Shown here: positions 18,222-27,245 of the stretch, piece after piece
Numbering within the stretch: the first letter of the stretch is position 1
Layout: each line of letters begins with the position of its first letter
NCBI GenBank assembly: GCA_021822005.1
Contig: JAJZSH010000004.1
Coordinates: 1 to 40,508, forward strand
DNA from: Deltaproteobacteria bacterium
GTDB lineage: Bacteria; Desulfobacterota; Desulfobulbia; Desulfobulbales; Desulfurivibrionaceae
Direction: 5' to 3'
Length of the DNA stretch: 40,508 nucleotides
Translations under genes and position numbers: made by a program
Notes under the pieces: model-generated
Seen by the model: only the letters and a program-made list of their open reading frames with translations
What the model was told of the DNA's origin: nothing
The model's database searches: none

Positions 18222-20162
18222 ATGACGGAAATATCCCTCACCCTTCCTTCCGGGGAGCAGAAAACGGTCCCTGCGGGGATCACGGTGGCCGAGTCTCTGA
18301 AAGAGCTGGTTTCCAACAAGGAGCGCAAGCAGACCATCGCCGCCCGGTTGGATGACAGACTGGTGGATCTTTCCACACCCATCGAAGCCGATGCGGCCTT
18401 TGCGCCCATAACCGTTGACAGCCCCGAGGCATTGGAAATTCTACGGCACAGCGCGGCCCATGTCATGGCCGAGGCTGTTGTTGCCCTGTTCGGCAAGGAG
18501 GTGCAGGTTGCCATCGGGCCGGCCATCGCCGATGGATTCTACTATGATTTTGACCGCGCGGAGCCGTTTACCCCTGACGATCTTGAGCGGATTGAAGCAA
18601 AAATGCAGGAGCTTGTCGCTGTGGCCGCTCCTTTTTGCCGGGAGACCATGTCTGCCGCCCAGGCGATTGAACTTTTTGAAAAGAGTGGTCAGTCCTACAA
18701 GGTTGAGTTGCTAAAGGATCTGGCCGCTGAGACCGTGTCGCTTTACAGGCAGGGAGATTTTGTTGATCTCTGCCGTGGCCCGCACCTGCCGCATGCGGGC
18801 TGGCTGAAGGCCTTCAAGGTTGTCAAGCTGGCCGGCGCCTACTGGCGTGGCGATGAAAACCGGAAGATGCTCCAGCGGATCTATGGCACGGCGTTTTTTG
18901 ACGCCAAGGATCTGAAGGGTTATCTCCTTCAGCTGGAAGAGGCAAAGAAACGCGATCACCGGAAGCTTGGCAAGGAACTGGAGTTGTTTGCCGTTTCCGA
19001 TCAGGTCGGACCGGGCCTGATCCTCTGGCAGCCCAAGGGCGCTCTGCTCCGGAAGATCATCGAGGACCACTGGCGCGAGGAACATTACAGAAACGGCTAC
19101 GAGCTGCTGTTCACCCCGCACATTGCCAGGCGCGACATGTGGCAGACCAGCGGCCATCTCGATTTTTATGGGGAGAACATGTTTTCCGCCATGGAGATCG
19201 AGGAGGTGAGCTATCAGCTCAAGCCGATGAATTGCCCGTTTCATATCGCCATCTATAATACGCGCAAGCGCAGCTACCGGGAGTTTCCCCTGCGCTGGTG
19301 CGAGCTGGGCACGGTGTACCGTTTCGAGAAAACCGGCGCCCTGCATGGGTTGATGCGGGTTCGCGGCTTTACCCAGGACGATGCCCATATCTTCTGCCGG
19401 CCCGACCATCTGGAAGAGGAGATCTTCAATATCCTTGACCTGAACCTGCACATCCTCAAGACCTTCGGGTTTGAGAACTATGATATCTACCTCTCCACCA
19501 GGCCGGAGAAGTACGTGGGCAATGACGAACATTGGGAGCAGGCCACCACCGCCCTGAAGCTGGCCCTGGAGAAAAAGGGTCTGGCCTACGAGATTGACCC
19601 CGGCGAAGGGGTGTTTTACGGGCCGAAGATCGATATCAAGATCAAGGATGTTTTGGGGCGGAGCTGGCAGTGCTCCACCATCCAGGTGGATTTCAACCTG
19701 CCCGAACGTTTCGGGATGACCTATACCGGGGAAGACGGCAAGGAGCATCAGCCGATCATGATCCATCGGGCGCTCATGGGCTCGCTGGAGCGTTTCTTCG
19801 GGGTGCTCATCGAGCATTATGCCGGAGCCTTTCCGGTGTGGCTTGCTCCGGCCCAAGCCAGGATCATGAATATCACCGACGCACAGACCGGTTATGCGGA
19901 GGAGGTGTATGCCCAGTTGCGCCGGGCCGGAGTGCGGGTTGAAAAGGATATCCGCAACGAAAAGCTCAATTACAAGATCCGTGAAGCCCAGATGCAGAAG
20001 ATTCCGTACATGCTGATCATCGGCGACAAGGAAGTGGAAGCACGCCAGGTCACGGTGCGGCTGCGCAACGGCGATAACCTGCCGGCCATGTCAATCCCCG
20101 AGTTTACGGCGCTGATTGCCGGGGAAAACGAAGCCGGCCGAACTGGCGCTTGCAATAGCTAG
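18222..20162 (+). CDS. thrS: Threonyl-tRNA synthetase
   Basis: MTEISLTLPSGEQKTVPAGITVAESL...LKPMNCPFHIAIYN...VRGFTQDDAHIFC; start moved from the ORF-track start, which lies inside tRNA-Val. Confidence 0.97.
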   Translation: MTEISLTLPSGEQKTVPAGITVAESLKELVSNKERKQTIAARLDDRLVDLSTPIEADAAFAPITVDSPEALEILRHSAAHVMAEAVVALFGKEVQVAIGPAIADGFYYDFDRAEPFTPDDLERIEAKMQELVAVAAPFCRETMSAAQAIELFEKSGQSYKVELLKDLAAETVSLYRQGDFVDLCRGPHLPHAGWLKAFKVVKLAGAYWRGDENRKMLQRIYGTAFFDAKDLKGYLLQLEEAKKRDHRKLGKELELFAVSDQVGPGLILWQPKGALLRKIIEDHWREEHYRNGYELLFTPHIARRDMWQTSGHLDFYGENMFSAMEIEEVSYQLKPMNCPFHIAIYNTRKRSYREFPLRWCELGTVYRFEKTGALHGLMRVRGFTQDDAHIFCRPDHLEEEIFNILDLNLHILKTFGFENYDIYLSTRPEKYVGNDEHWEQATTALKLALEKKGLAYEIDPGEGVFYGPKIDIKIKDVLGRSWQCSTIQVDFNLPERFGMTYTGEDGKEHQPIMIHRALMGSLERFFGVLIEHYAGAFPVWLAPAQARIMNITDAQTGYAEEVYAQLRRAGVRVEKDIRNEKLNYKIREAQMQKIPYMLIIGDKEVEARQVTVRLRNGDNLPAMSIPEFTALIAGENEAGRTGACNS

Positions 20163-20251
20163 GTGGTTCAGGGTATTATGATATATTTCAGCGTGCGGAT
20201 GCGCAGCATCGTGTGCGGTGTTTTAAGAATCAGGTGTGCGGAGGTATGAGT

Positions 20252-20794
20252 ATCAAAGGGAAAAAAGTTGGCGACCGACCAGAGCGGGAAGTGCGGGCCA
20301 GAATCAACCAGGAGATTGATTGCAAGGAAGTCCGTCTCATTGATGAGGAAGGGAAACAGGTAGGGGTTGTGCCTGTCCGCGAAGCTCTGGCAAGGTCCGA
20401 AGCGGCAGGGCTGGATCTTGTTGAGCTGTCGGCTGCGGCCGATCCTCCGGTCTGCCGGATCATGGATTTTGGAAAATTTCGTTACGAGCAGAGCAAGAAA
20501 CAGCAGGAAGCCAAGAAGAAACAGACGGTTATCGAGGTCAAGGAAATCAAGCTCCGGCCCAAGACCGAAAAGCATGATCTCGAATTCAAGATCAAGAATA
20601 TCAAGAAGTTTCTGCAGCAGAAGAACAAGGTGAAGATCACCCTGCGTTTCCGTGGCCGCGAGATCGTCTATGCCGACACCCTCGGCATGGAGGTCATGAA
20701 CAAGGTGGTCGAGGAGTTGAAGGAAGACGCGGTTATCCTGCAGCCTCCCAAGATGGAAGGGCGGCAGATGGCCATGTTTGTAGGACCGAAATAA
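20252..20794 (+). CDS. infC: Translation initiation factor IF-3 (probable ATC start; alternative ATG at 20246)
   Basis: (I/M)KGKKVGDRPEREVRARINQEIDCKEVRLIDEEGKQVGVV; GGAGG at 20240-20244. Confidence 0.93.
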   Translation: MKGKKVGDRPEREVRARINQEIDCKEVRLIDEEGKQVGVVPVREALARSEAAGLDLVELSAAADPPVCRIMDFGKFRYEQSKKQQEAKKKQTVIEVKEIKLRPKTEKHDLEFKIKNIKKFLQQKNKVKITLRFRGREIVYADTLGMEVMNKVVEELKEDAVILQPPKMEGRQMAMFVGPK

Positions 20795-20795
20795 C

Positions 20796-20978
20796 GTAAC
20801 CGTCCAGCAGCACCGCATCTGCTTCGCAGTCTCGCTGCGCTCGCTTAGCTGTCATCGGCTTGGTCCGCATGCCATGTGTATAGCGGGCAGGCCTCTTGGT
20901 CGGCACTGCTGCTGCCGCCGATGATTGACAGACACGCGCATCTGCGGCAGCAGCGAAGCGGCGCTGCTGAACGGTTAC
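20796..20978. repeat. Palindromic structured repeat family P, copy 2
   Basis: Arms GTAACCGTCCAGCAGC / GCTGCTGAACGGTTAC; shares GCATCTGyGGCAGCAGyGAAGCGGCGCTGCTGAAC with copy 1. Confidence 0.85.
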
Positions 20979-21038
20979 AATTGGGATGTTTAAGCCTTTT
21001 TTTGGGTTTTAGCTGAATAGTTACAAAGGGAGAACACC

Positions 21039-21236
21039 ATGCCGAAGATGAAAACAAACAGAGGGGCTGCCAAGCGGTTCAAGTGTACCGGCACCGGCAA
21101 GATTGTCCGCCGCAAGGCCTTTACCAGCCATATCCTCACCAAGAAGAGCACCAAGCGGAAAAGAAATTTGCGACAGGCCGGGATTGTTGACGACACCAAT
21201 CTCAAGGGGATCAAGCGTCTGTTGCCCTATCTGTAA
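21039..21236 (+). CDS. rpmI: Ribosomal protein L35
   Basis: [37 protein letters not shown]. Confidence 0.97.
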   Translation: MPKMKTNRGAAKRFKCTGTGKIVRRKAFTSHILTKKSTKRKRNLRQAGIVDDTNLKGIKRLLPYL

Positions 21237-21335
21237 AAAAACGGCAGGATTGACAGTTCGCCCCAAGACCATATACCAGTGTAAAAACTGCCGACGTCCA
21301 GAAAACGTCGGAGAATGTCAATAAGGAGAAGTACG

Positions 21336-21689
21336 ATGCCTCGCGTAACACGTGGATTTAAAGCGCGCCGGAGAAGAAAAAAGGTTTTGAAGTTGGCCAG
21401 TGGCTTTATCGGTGGCCGGAACAGCCTGTACAGAACGGCAACGGAAGCCGTGGACCGGGCTCTGTGCTATGCCTACCGGGACCGTCGCCAGAAGAAGCGC
21501 GATTTCAGGAAATTGTGGATTGTGCGGATCGGCGCGGCTGCCCATGAAAACGGCAGCACGTACAGCCGGATGATGGGCGGCCTGAAGAAAGTGAATGTGG
21601 AGCTGGACCGCAAGGTTCTCGCCAATCTGGCGGTTCTTGATCCGGGGGCCTTTACCCAGGTTGCCAAGCTGGCTGGCGTTAGCAACTGA
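21336..21689 (+). CDS. rplT: Ribosomal protein L20
   Basis: [35 protein letters not shown]. Confidence 0.97.
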   Translation: MPRVTRGFKARRRRKKVLKLASGFIGGRNSLYRTATEAVDRALCYAYRDRRQKKRDFRKLWIVRIGAAAHENGSTYSRMMGGLKKVNVELDRKVLANLAVLDPGAFTQVAKLAGVSN

Positions 21690-21709
21690 TTGTTGCCGTG
21701 CCCTCCGCC

Positions 21710-22729
21710 ATGCCCAGCATGCACGAAGAGCTTCTTCGCCTGAAAGCCGCTGCCGGTGAAGAGCTCGCCGCAATCTCCCGGATCGGCGAACTCGAGCCGT
21801 TTAGGGTCAAATATCTGGGCCGGAAAGGGGAGTTTACCCTTGTTCTGCGGCAATTGGGCCAGGCCCCTCCGGGGGAGCGCCCACGGCTCGGACAACTGGC
21901 AAACGAGATAAAGCAGGAGCTGGAATCTGCTTTTGTCGAGCGGGAAGCCCGGCTTGCCGAGGCTGGCGCCGGCGCAACCCAGGCCAGCCTCGATCTGACT
22001 CTGCCCGGGCGGACAACGCCTTTTGGCAAGTTGCATCCGGTGACTCAGGTTATGGCTGCGGTCTGCGCCATCTTCGAGGGCTTAGGCTTTGCGGTGGCCG
22101 AGGGACCGGATGTCGAGGTCGATTTCTATAATTTCGAGGCCTTGAACATCCCGCCGCATCACCCGGCCCGGGCCATGCACGACACCTTCTATATCAGCGA
22201 CAGCCTGCTGCTCAGAACCCATACCTCGCCCATGCAGGCCAGGATCATGGAGAAGGAGCAGCCGCCTCTGCGGATGATCGCGCCGGGCAAGGTCTACCGC
22301 TGCGATTCGGACATTACCCATACCCCCATGTTCCATCAGGTGGAAGGGTTTCTTGTTGACCGTCACATCTCTTTTGCCGACCTCAAGGGCGTGCTTTCGG
22401 TGTTCATCACCAGGATGTTCGCTGAAAATACCCCCATCCGTTTTCGCCCCAGTTTTTTTCCCTTTACCGAGCCCAGCGCCGAGGTGGATATCGGCTGTGT
22501 GATCTGTGGCGGCAAGGGCTGCCGGGTGTGCAAACACACCGGCTGGCTTGAGATTTTAGGCGCCGGGATGATCGACCCGGAGGTCTTTAAAAAGGTCGGC
22601 TATGATCCGGAAGAGTACAGCGGCTTTGCCTTTGGCCTTGGGATCGAGCGGATTGCCATGTTGAAGTACGGCATCACCGATATCCGGCTTTTCTACGAAA
22701 ACGACCTGCGTTTTCTTTCCCAGTTCTAG
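21710..22729 (+). CDS. pheS: Phenylalanyl-tRNA synthetase alpha subunit
   Basis: FNFEALNIPPHHPARAMHDTFY, FRPSFFPFTEPSAEVD, GFAFGLGIERIAMLKYGI. Confidence 0.97.
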   Translation: MPSMHEELLRLKAAAGEELAAISRIGELEPFRVKYLGRKGEFTLVLRQLGQAPPGERPRLGQLANEIKQELESAFVEREARLAEAGAGATQASLDLTLPGRTTPFGKLHPVTQVMAAVCAIFEGLGFAVAEGPDVEVDFYNFEALNIPPHHPARAMHDTFYISDSLLLRTHTSPMQARIMEKEQPPLRMIAPGKVYRCDSDITHTPMFHQVEGFLVDRHISFADLKGVLSVFITRMFAENTPIRFRPSFFPFTEPSAEVDIGCVICGGKGCRVCKHTGWLEILGAGMIDPEVFKKVGYDPEEYSGFAFGLGIERIAMLKYGITDIRLFYENDLRFLSQF

Positions 22730-22857
22730 GAGCCGTTACGGAATAACCATTGCCGTGGCCGCTGATGCTGCCACGGCTCTTTGGGCTGTTAACACTGCTG
22801 CCGTTTTTGTTACAACGGCTTAAGCCCTTCAGGGGCGACGACCATAAGACACGATCC

Positions 22858-25281
22858 ATGAAGTTTACGCTCAACTGGCTGCGCGAATATATTGACACGG
22901 ACCTGGAACCGGCGCGGATTGCCGACCACCTCACCATGCTTGGTCTTGAGGTGGACGCCTGTGTGCCGTGTTATCCGGAGCTGACCGGGGTTGTGGTGGC
23001 GAGGATCGAAACGGTTCAACCCCATCCCAACGCGGACAAGCTGGTGCTCTGTGACGTTACCGTGGGCCAGGAGCTGAAAAGGGTGGTGTGCGGCGCTCCC
23101 AACGCGCGCGCCGGACTGGTCACGGCCCTTGCCTTGCCCGGCGCGGTTTTGCCTGGGGGATTCACCATCAAACCGGCAAAGATTCGCGGGGAGGAGTCCT
23201 GCGGCATGCTCTGTTCGGCCAAGGAGCTTGGGATCACCGAGGACCAGGCCGGGATCATGGAGCTGGCCGCGGATCTCCAGCCGGGGCAGGAACTCAGCCA
23301 GGCCCTGGGTCTGGTGGATACCATGATTGAGGTCGATCTCACCCCGAACCGGCCCGATTGTGCCAGTGTGTTGGGGATTGCCCGGGAGGTGGGCGGGGTG
23401 ATCGGCAAGCGGATCAAGCCGCCGGTGGTGGTTCCCCCTGTGCTGACCGGCGAGAATCTGCCCTTCAGCGTGGAGGTGGAATCCGGTGGTGATTGCCCGC
23501 GCTATGCCGCCCGGCTTGTCAAGAATGTAAAAATCGGGCCTTCGCCCTGGTGGCTGCAGCAGCGATTGCTGGCCGTGGGCATGCGTCCGATCAGCAACAT
23601 CGTCGATATTACCAATTTTGTCATGCTGGAATACGGCCAACCCCTGCACGCCTTTGATTTCAACAAGCTGGCCGGGGGCAGGATCGTGGTCCGGCGGGCG
23701 AGGCCTGGCGAGACGCTTGCCACCCTGGACGGGAGCGAACACCAGCTTGACAATCAGATGCTGATGATCTGCGATGCCGAGAGGCCGGTGGCCGTGGCCG
23801 GGATCATGGGCGGGGCCAATTCCGAGGTTGACGCCCAGACCTGCGACATTCTTCTGGAAAGCGCCTGTTTTGCCGCCATCGGCATCCGGCGCACCGCGGG
23901 CAGGCTCAACATGAGCACGGAGGCGTCCTACCGTTTCGAGCGGGGCGTTGATCCGCAAGGCGTGCCCATGGCCATGGAGCGGGCGGTTCAGCTCATGGCC
24001 GCCCTGGCCGGCGGGGAGATTGTCGCGGGCGGCGTTGATTACCGGGACGGGGTTGTCGCCCCGGCGCCCATCACTCTGCGGGGAAAGCGGACGCGCGCCC
24101 TGCTGGGCATGGATCTTGATCTTGCCCGGATTGGTGGCGCCCTGACCGGCATTGAAATTGAAGTGGAAAAGATTGATGACGATACCCTGCGGGTGACGCC
24201 CCCGAGTTTCCGGGTTGATCTTGAGCGGGAGGTTGACCTCATTGAAGAGGTTGCCCGGATCGTGGGCTACAACCTGCTGCCCACCACCCTGCCCATGGTG
24301 CCCATGAGTTTTTCCGAGCCCGATGCTCTCCGGGAGCTGCGAAAAAAGGTGGCCCAGACCCTTATTGCCCTCGGGTTTTATGAGGCAATCAACTACAGTT
24401 TCGTGGCTCCGCAGCATCATGATCTGCTGGGTCTGGCTGCGGACGACGCCAGGCGGCAGACCGTGCATCTGTTAAACCCTCTGGCGGAAGATCAGAGTGT
24501 TTTGCGGACCACGCTTTTGCCCGGGCTTCTTGAAAACCTGCGGCGCAATGTGAATCACCAGAGCCATGATGTCCGGCTTTTTGAAGTAGGCAAGGTCTTT
24601 CGCCCCCAGGGGAGCCGGCAGCCCGAGGAGCCTTTTCGTCTGGCCGCGGTTATTTCCGGACGCCGGAACCCGGGGGCGCCCGTGCTCCATGCCGGGGAAA
24701 CCCCGGCGGACATCTTCGATGTCAAAGGGGTTATGGCGCAGATTCTTGACCGTCTGCGGCTTGGCGCGGCAATCGCCTGCCAGGCGGGCGTTACTAGGCA
24801 GGAACTTCCCTTTGCCGAACCGGGCAGTGTCCTGGCCGTCATGGGAGGGGAGAAAATCTTGGGCTGGTGCGGGGCTTTCAGCCAGAAAACCCTGAAGGGT
24901 TTTGGCATCAAGCAGCAGGCCTTCTTTGTGGATCTTGATCTTGCCGCGCTCGGCGGTTTTTCGCCCCAGGCAAAGACCTTTGCTCCGTTGCCCAAGTTTC
25001 CCTTTGTGAAATGGGACATGGCCCTCATCGTGCCGGAGGGGGTTGCCGCCGGGGAAATGCTTTCCGCCATTCATGGTTGCGGGGAGAGGCTCATCGAACA
25101 GGCTGAAATTTTTGATGTATTCCAGGGGAAGAATATTGAGGCCGGAAAAAAGAGTGTCGCAATTTCCATCACCTATCGGGCGCTTGATCGAACCCTGGAT
25201 GACGAAACAGTTGGCAAGGTCCACCAAAAAATTATCGAGATGATGATTTCCCGTTTTAACGGTCAGTTACGTGAGGCATAA
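22858..25281 (+). CDS. pheT: Phenylalanyl-tRNA synthetase beta subunit
   Basis: MKFTLNWLREYIDTDLEPARIADHLTMLGLEVD; PheT architecture. Confidence 0.97.
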   Translation: MKFTLNWLREYIDTDLEPARIADHLTMLGLEVDACVPCYPELTGVVVARIETVQPHPNADKLVLCDVTVGQELKRVVCGAPNARAGLVTALALPGAVLPGGFTIKPAKIRGEESCGMLCSAKELGITEDQAGIMELAADLQPGQELSQALGLVDTMIEVDLTPNRPDCASVLGIAREVGGVIGKRIKPPVVVPPVLTGENLPFSVEVESGGDCPRYAARLVKNVKIGPSPWWLQQRLLAVGMRPISNIVDITNFVMLEYGQPLHAFDFNKLAGGRIVVRRARPGETLATLDGSEHQLDNQMLMICDAERPVAVAGIMGGANSEVDAQTCDILLESACFAAIGIRRTAGRLNMSTEASYRFERGVDPQGVPMAMERAVQLMAALAGGEIVAGGVDYRDGVVAPAPITLRGKRTRALLGMDLDLARIGGALTGIEIEVEKIDDDTLRVTPPSFRVDLEREVDLIEEVARIVGYNLLPTTLPMVPMSFSEPDALRELRKKVAQTLIALGFYEAINYSFVAPQHHDLLGLAADDARRQTVHLLNPLAEDQSVLRTTLLPGLLENLRRNVNHQSHDVRLFEVGKVFRPQGSRQPEEPFRLAAVISGRRNPGAPVLHAGETPADIFDVKGVMAQILDRLRLGAAIACQAGVTRQELPFAEPGSVLAVMGGEKILGWCGAFSQKTLKGFGIKQQAFFVDLDLAALGGFSPQAKTFAPLPKFPFVKWDMALIVPEGVAAGEMLSAIHGCGERLIEQAEIFDVFQGKNIEAGKKSVAISITYRALDRTLDDETVGKVHQKIIEMMISRFNGQLREA

Positions 25282-25284
25282 TAG

Positions 25285-25578
25285 ATGAAACGATCCAACC
25301 TTACCAGAAAAGAACTCTCGCAGACCATCAACGAGAAGATGGGCTTTTCGCAGCGGAGCGCCGGAGAAATGGTTGATGCTGTTTTTGATGCGCTCAAGAA
25401 AACCCTGCTGCAGGGCGAGGCCATCAAAATCGTGCAGTTCGGCACCTTCACCGTGCGGAAGAAATCCTCGCGGGTGGGACGCAACCCCCGGACCGGCGAA
25501 ACCATGGAGATCTCCAGGCGGCACATGGTATCCTTCAGGCCCAGCAAGGTGGTTCGGGAGAATTTGAACAAGGAATAA
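25285..25578 (+). CDS. ihfA: Integration host factor alpha subunit
   Basis: HU/IHF fold, ...FGTFTVRKKSSRVGRNPRTGETMEISRRHMVSFRPSKVVRENLN; downstream of pheT. Confidence 0.94.
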   Translation: MKRSNLTRKELSQTINEKMGFSQRSAGEMVDAVFDALKKTLLQGEAIKIVQFGTFTVRKKSSRVGRNPRTGETMEISRRHMVSFRPSKVVRENLNKE

Positions 25579-25587
25579 AGGAACAGT

Positions 25588-26010
25588 GTGACCAAAACAT
25601 CTTGCCAGAGTTTTGACGAGGGTCAAGGAACAGCAGGCGCCAGCCTGCCGGAGATTCCTGACAAGCGGTACTTCAAGATTGGCGAGGTGTGCGCGATAAC
25701 CGGGGTGAAGCAGCATGTGCTCCGGTACTGGGAGTCGGAATTCAGGATCCTCCACCCGCAGCGGGCTCAGTCCAAACAGCGGCTCTATCGCCGGGCGGAC
25801 GTGGAAACGGTCCTGGCGATCAAAAGGCTGCTCAAGGACGACGGCTTTACCATCAGCGGCGCCCAAAAAGCCCTGGCAAGGGATGGCGGCGGGCAGGAGC
25901 AGGACGCCATAGCGCCCGAAGCGGAGCAGGAGCTGCCAGGGAAACCGGCGGATATTTTTGTGCAGGTCAAGGCGGAGTTGCTGGCTCTGCAGAAAATTCT
26001 CGAGGAATAA
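25588..26010 (+). CDS. MerR-family regulator
   Basis: [55 protein letters not shown]. Confidence 0.9.
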   Translation: MTKTSCQSFDEGQGTAGASLPEIPDKRYFKIGEVCAITGVKQHVLRYWESEFRILHPQRAQSKQRLYRRADVETVLAIKRLLKDDGFTISGAQKALARDGGGQEQDAIAPEAEQELPGKPADIFVQVKAELLALQKILEE

Positions 26011-26032
26011 CGGTCGTTGGGGTGAGTCCAGC

Positions 26033-26061
26033 TTGACAGGCGCCCCGGGCCATGCTAAATA
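26033..26061 (+). promoter_or_regulatory. Putative sigma70 promoter for tRNA-Pro, at the MITE junction
   Basis: TTGACA-N17-TAAATA. Confidence 0.6.
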
Positions 26062-26206
26062 GTGCCCATCCGGAAACGGCCCTTTCGCCCGATTGCCGCG
26101 TTGCTCAGTCGCCGAAAAATGCTCACGTACCCTATGTACGCTCCGCTTTTTCGTCTCCCCTCGCGCCTTGCTCTCGAACGAAATTGCTCGTTTCCGGACG
26201 GACACT
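26061..26206 (-). mobile_element. 146-bp MITE-like element, copy 2 (inverted)
   Basis: Near-identical reverse complement of 2403-2548; flanked by AAAT direct repeats. Confidence 0.85.
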
Positions 26207-26244
26207 AAATATGGCCAACCTGTTGAGTGGAGATATATTTTTGT

Positions 26245-26321
26245 CGGGATGTAGCGCAGTCTGGTAGCGCACTTGAATGGGGTTCAAGGGGCCGGAGGTT
26301 CGAATCCTCTCATCCCGACCA
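26245..26321 (+). tRNA. tRNA-Pro(GGG)
   Basis: CGGGATG/CATCCCG acceptor, anticodon loop ATGGGGT, CCA. Confidence 0.93.
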
Positions 26322-26330
26322 GTAATAGCA

Positions 26331-26364
26331 AGGAGTTACGATTTTAGAATCGTAGCTCCTTTTT
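26331..26364. terminator. Putative Rho-independent terminator downstream of tRNA-Pro
   Basis: AGGAGTTACGATT-TTAG-AATCGTAGCTCCT hairpin (one wobble) followed by T-run. Confidence 0.8.
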
Positions 26365-26837
26365 CATTTGTCCAGCTTTTGTCCAGCTTTTAAGAGCAGC
26401 GCAGAAATCAATTCGGGGCTTTTGGCCTTTATAATCTCATCAAATTTAATTGTCCTGCCTGTCTCTCGTTCTGTCCTCCTAATCAGCGTCCAGCACGTTT
26501 CATTCCACTTTGAAAAAATTAGATCCTGTAGGATGCGGGCGGGTGGTTGTCCTGTCCACTCCGAGAGCTGGTAGAGCTCATCAGCGGTTTTGCCGTCTAG
26601 CGTGACGGATATACTTTTTTTCCGGTCACGATTCCGGGTTTGGCGGATTGCGCCATGAAGCCGGCGGCGTTGTGCCGCGCTGAAAAATAGATCGACAACG
26701 CTCTGGAGGTCTGCTGGGGAGGATGCCCCTCTGAGTGCCTGGGCTGCCTCGGGGGGCAGCTCGAGCAAATGACGGCCAATCCAGCCCTCTGCGGCTAAGT
26801 GATCCTCTTCGCTGATCTCATATCGCGGTCTTCCCAT
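26364..26837 (-). CDS. Hypothetical protein, possible RHH-like DNA-binding segment
   Basis: MGRPRYEISEEDHLAAEGW...RDRKKSISVTLDGKTADELYQLSEWTGQPPARILQDLIFSKW...; convergent with tRNA-Pro. Confidence 0.6.
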   Translation of the reverse strand: MGRPRYEISEEDHLAAEGWIGRHLLELPPEAAQALRGASSPADLQSVVDLFFSAAQRRRLHGAIRQTRNRDRKKSISVTLDGKTADELYQLSEWTGQPPARILQDLIFSKWNETCWTLIRRTERETGRTIKFDEIIKAKSPELISALLLKAGQKLDK

Positions 26838-27054
26838 TTCCTTTCCTTTACGTTCGCACTCAATTTGTTACACCATAACATAAAAAGCAAAACCCGCCAA
26901 CACGAAGGGATTCCAGCGGTAAAGTTTTTATGCTGACCATAACATACTGAAATAATTAAAAAAGTATTGCAGCGGCAGAAAAATGAAAGCAAAATCAAGG
27001 GAAACCAAGGCGGTTTGTGCAATCGCTTGAAAGAATCTGAAGGGAGAAAACGGC

Positions 27055-27243
27055 ATGCAAAAAATATTGAGGAAAAAGGAGGTCAGGGAAATAACTGGTC
27101 TGAGCGACACGACCCTCTGGCGGCTTGAGCGCGCGAGTAAATTCCCGAGGAGACTTCGGCTTGGCGCCGGCGCAATCGGCTGGCTGCAAGAAGAGGTTGA
27201 GGGCTGGATTGAGGAAAAAGCGGCCGAGCGTGGGGCGGCCTAA
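27055..27243 (+). CDS. AlpA-like excisionase/regulator
   Basis: ILRKKEVREITGLSDTTLWRLERASKFPRRLRLGAGAIGWLQEEVEGWIEEKAAER. Confidence 0.9.
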   Translation: MQKILRKKEVREITGLSDTTLWRLERASKFPRRLRLGAGAIGWLQEEVEGWIEEKAAERGAA

Positions 27244-27245
27244 AA

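Noticed and set aside
18711-19856. 381-aa minus-strand ORF
   Set aside because: Antisense shadow of thrS.
22810-24468. 552-aa minus-strand ORF
   Set aside because: Antisense to pheT; composition rich in Gly/His/Arg, no domain recognised.
25267-26205. 312-aa minus-strand ORF starting inside MITE copy 2
   Set aside because: Antisense to ihfA and merR; its N-terminus is MITE sequence.
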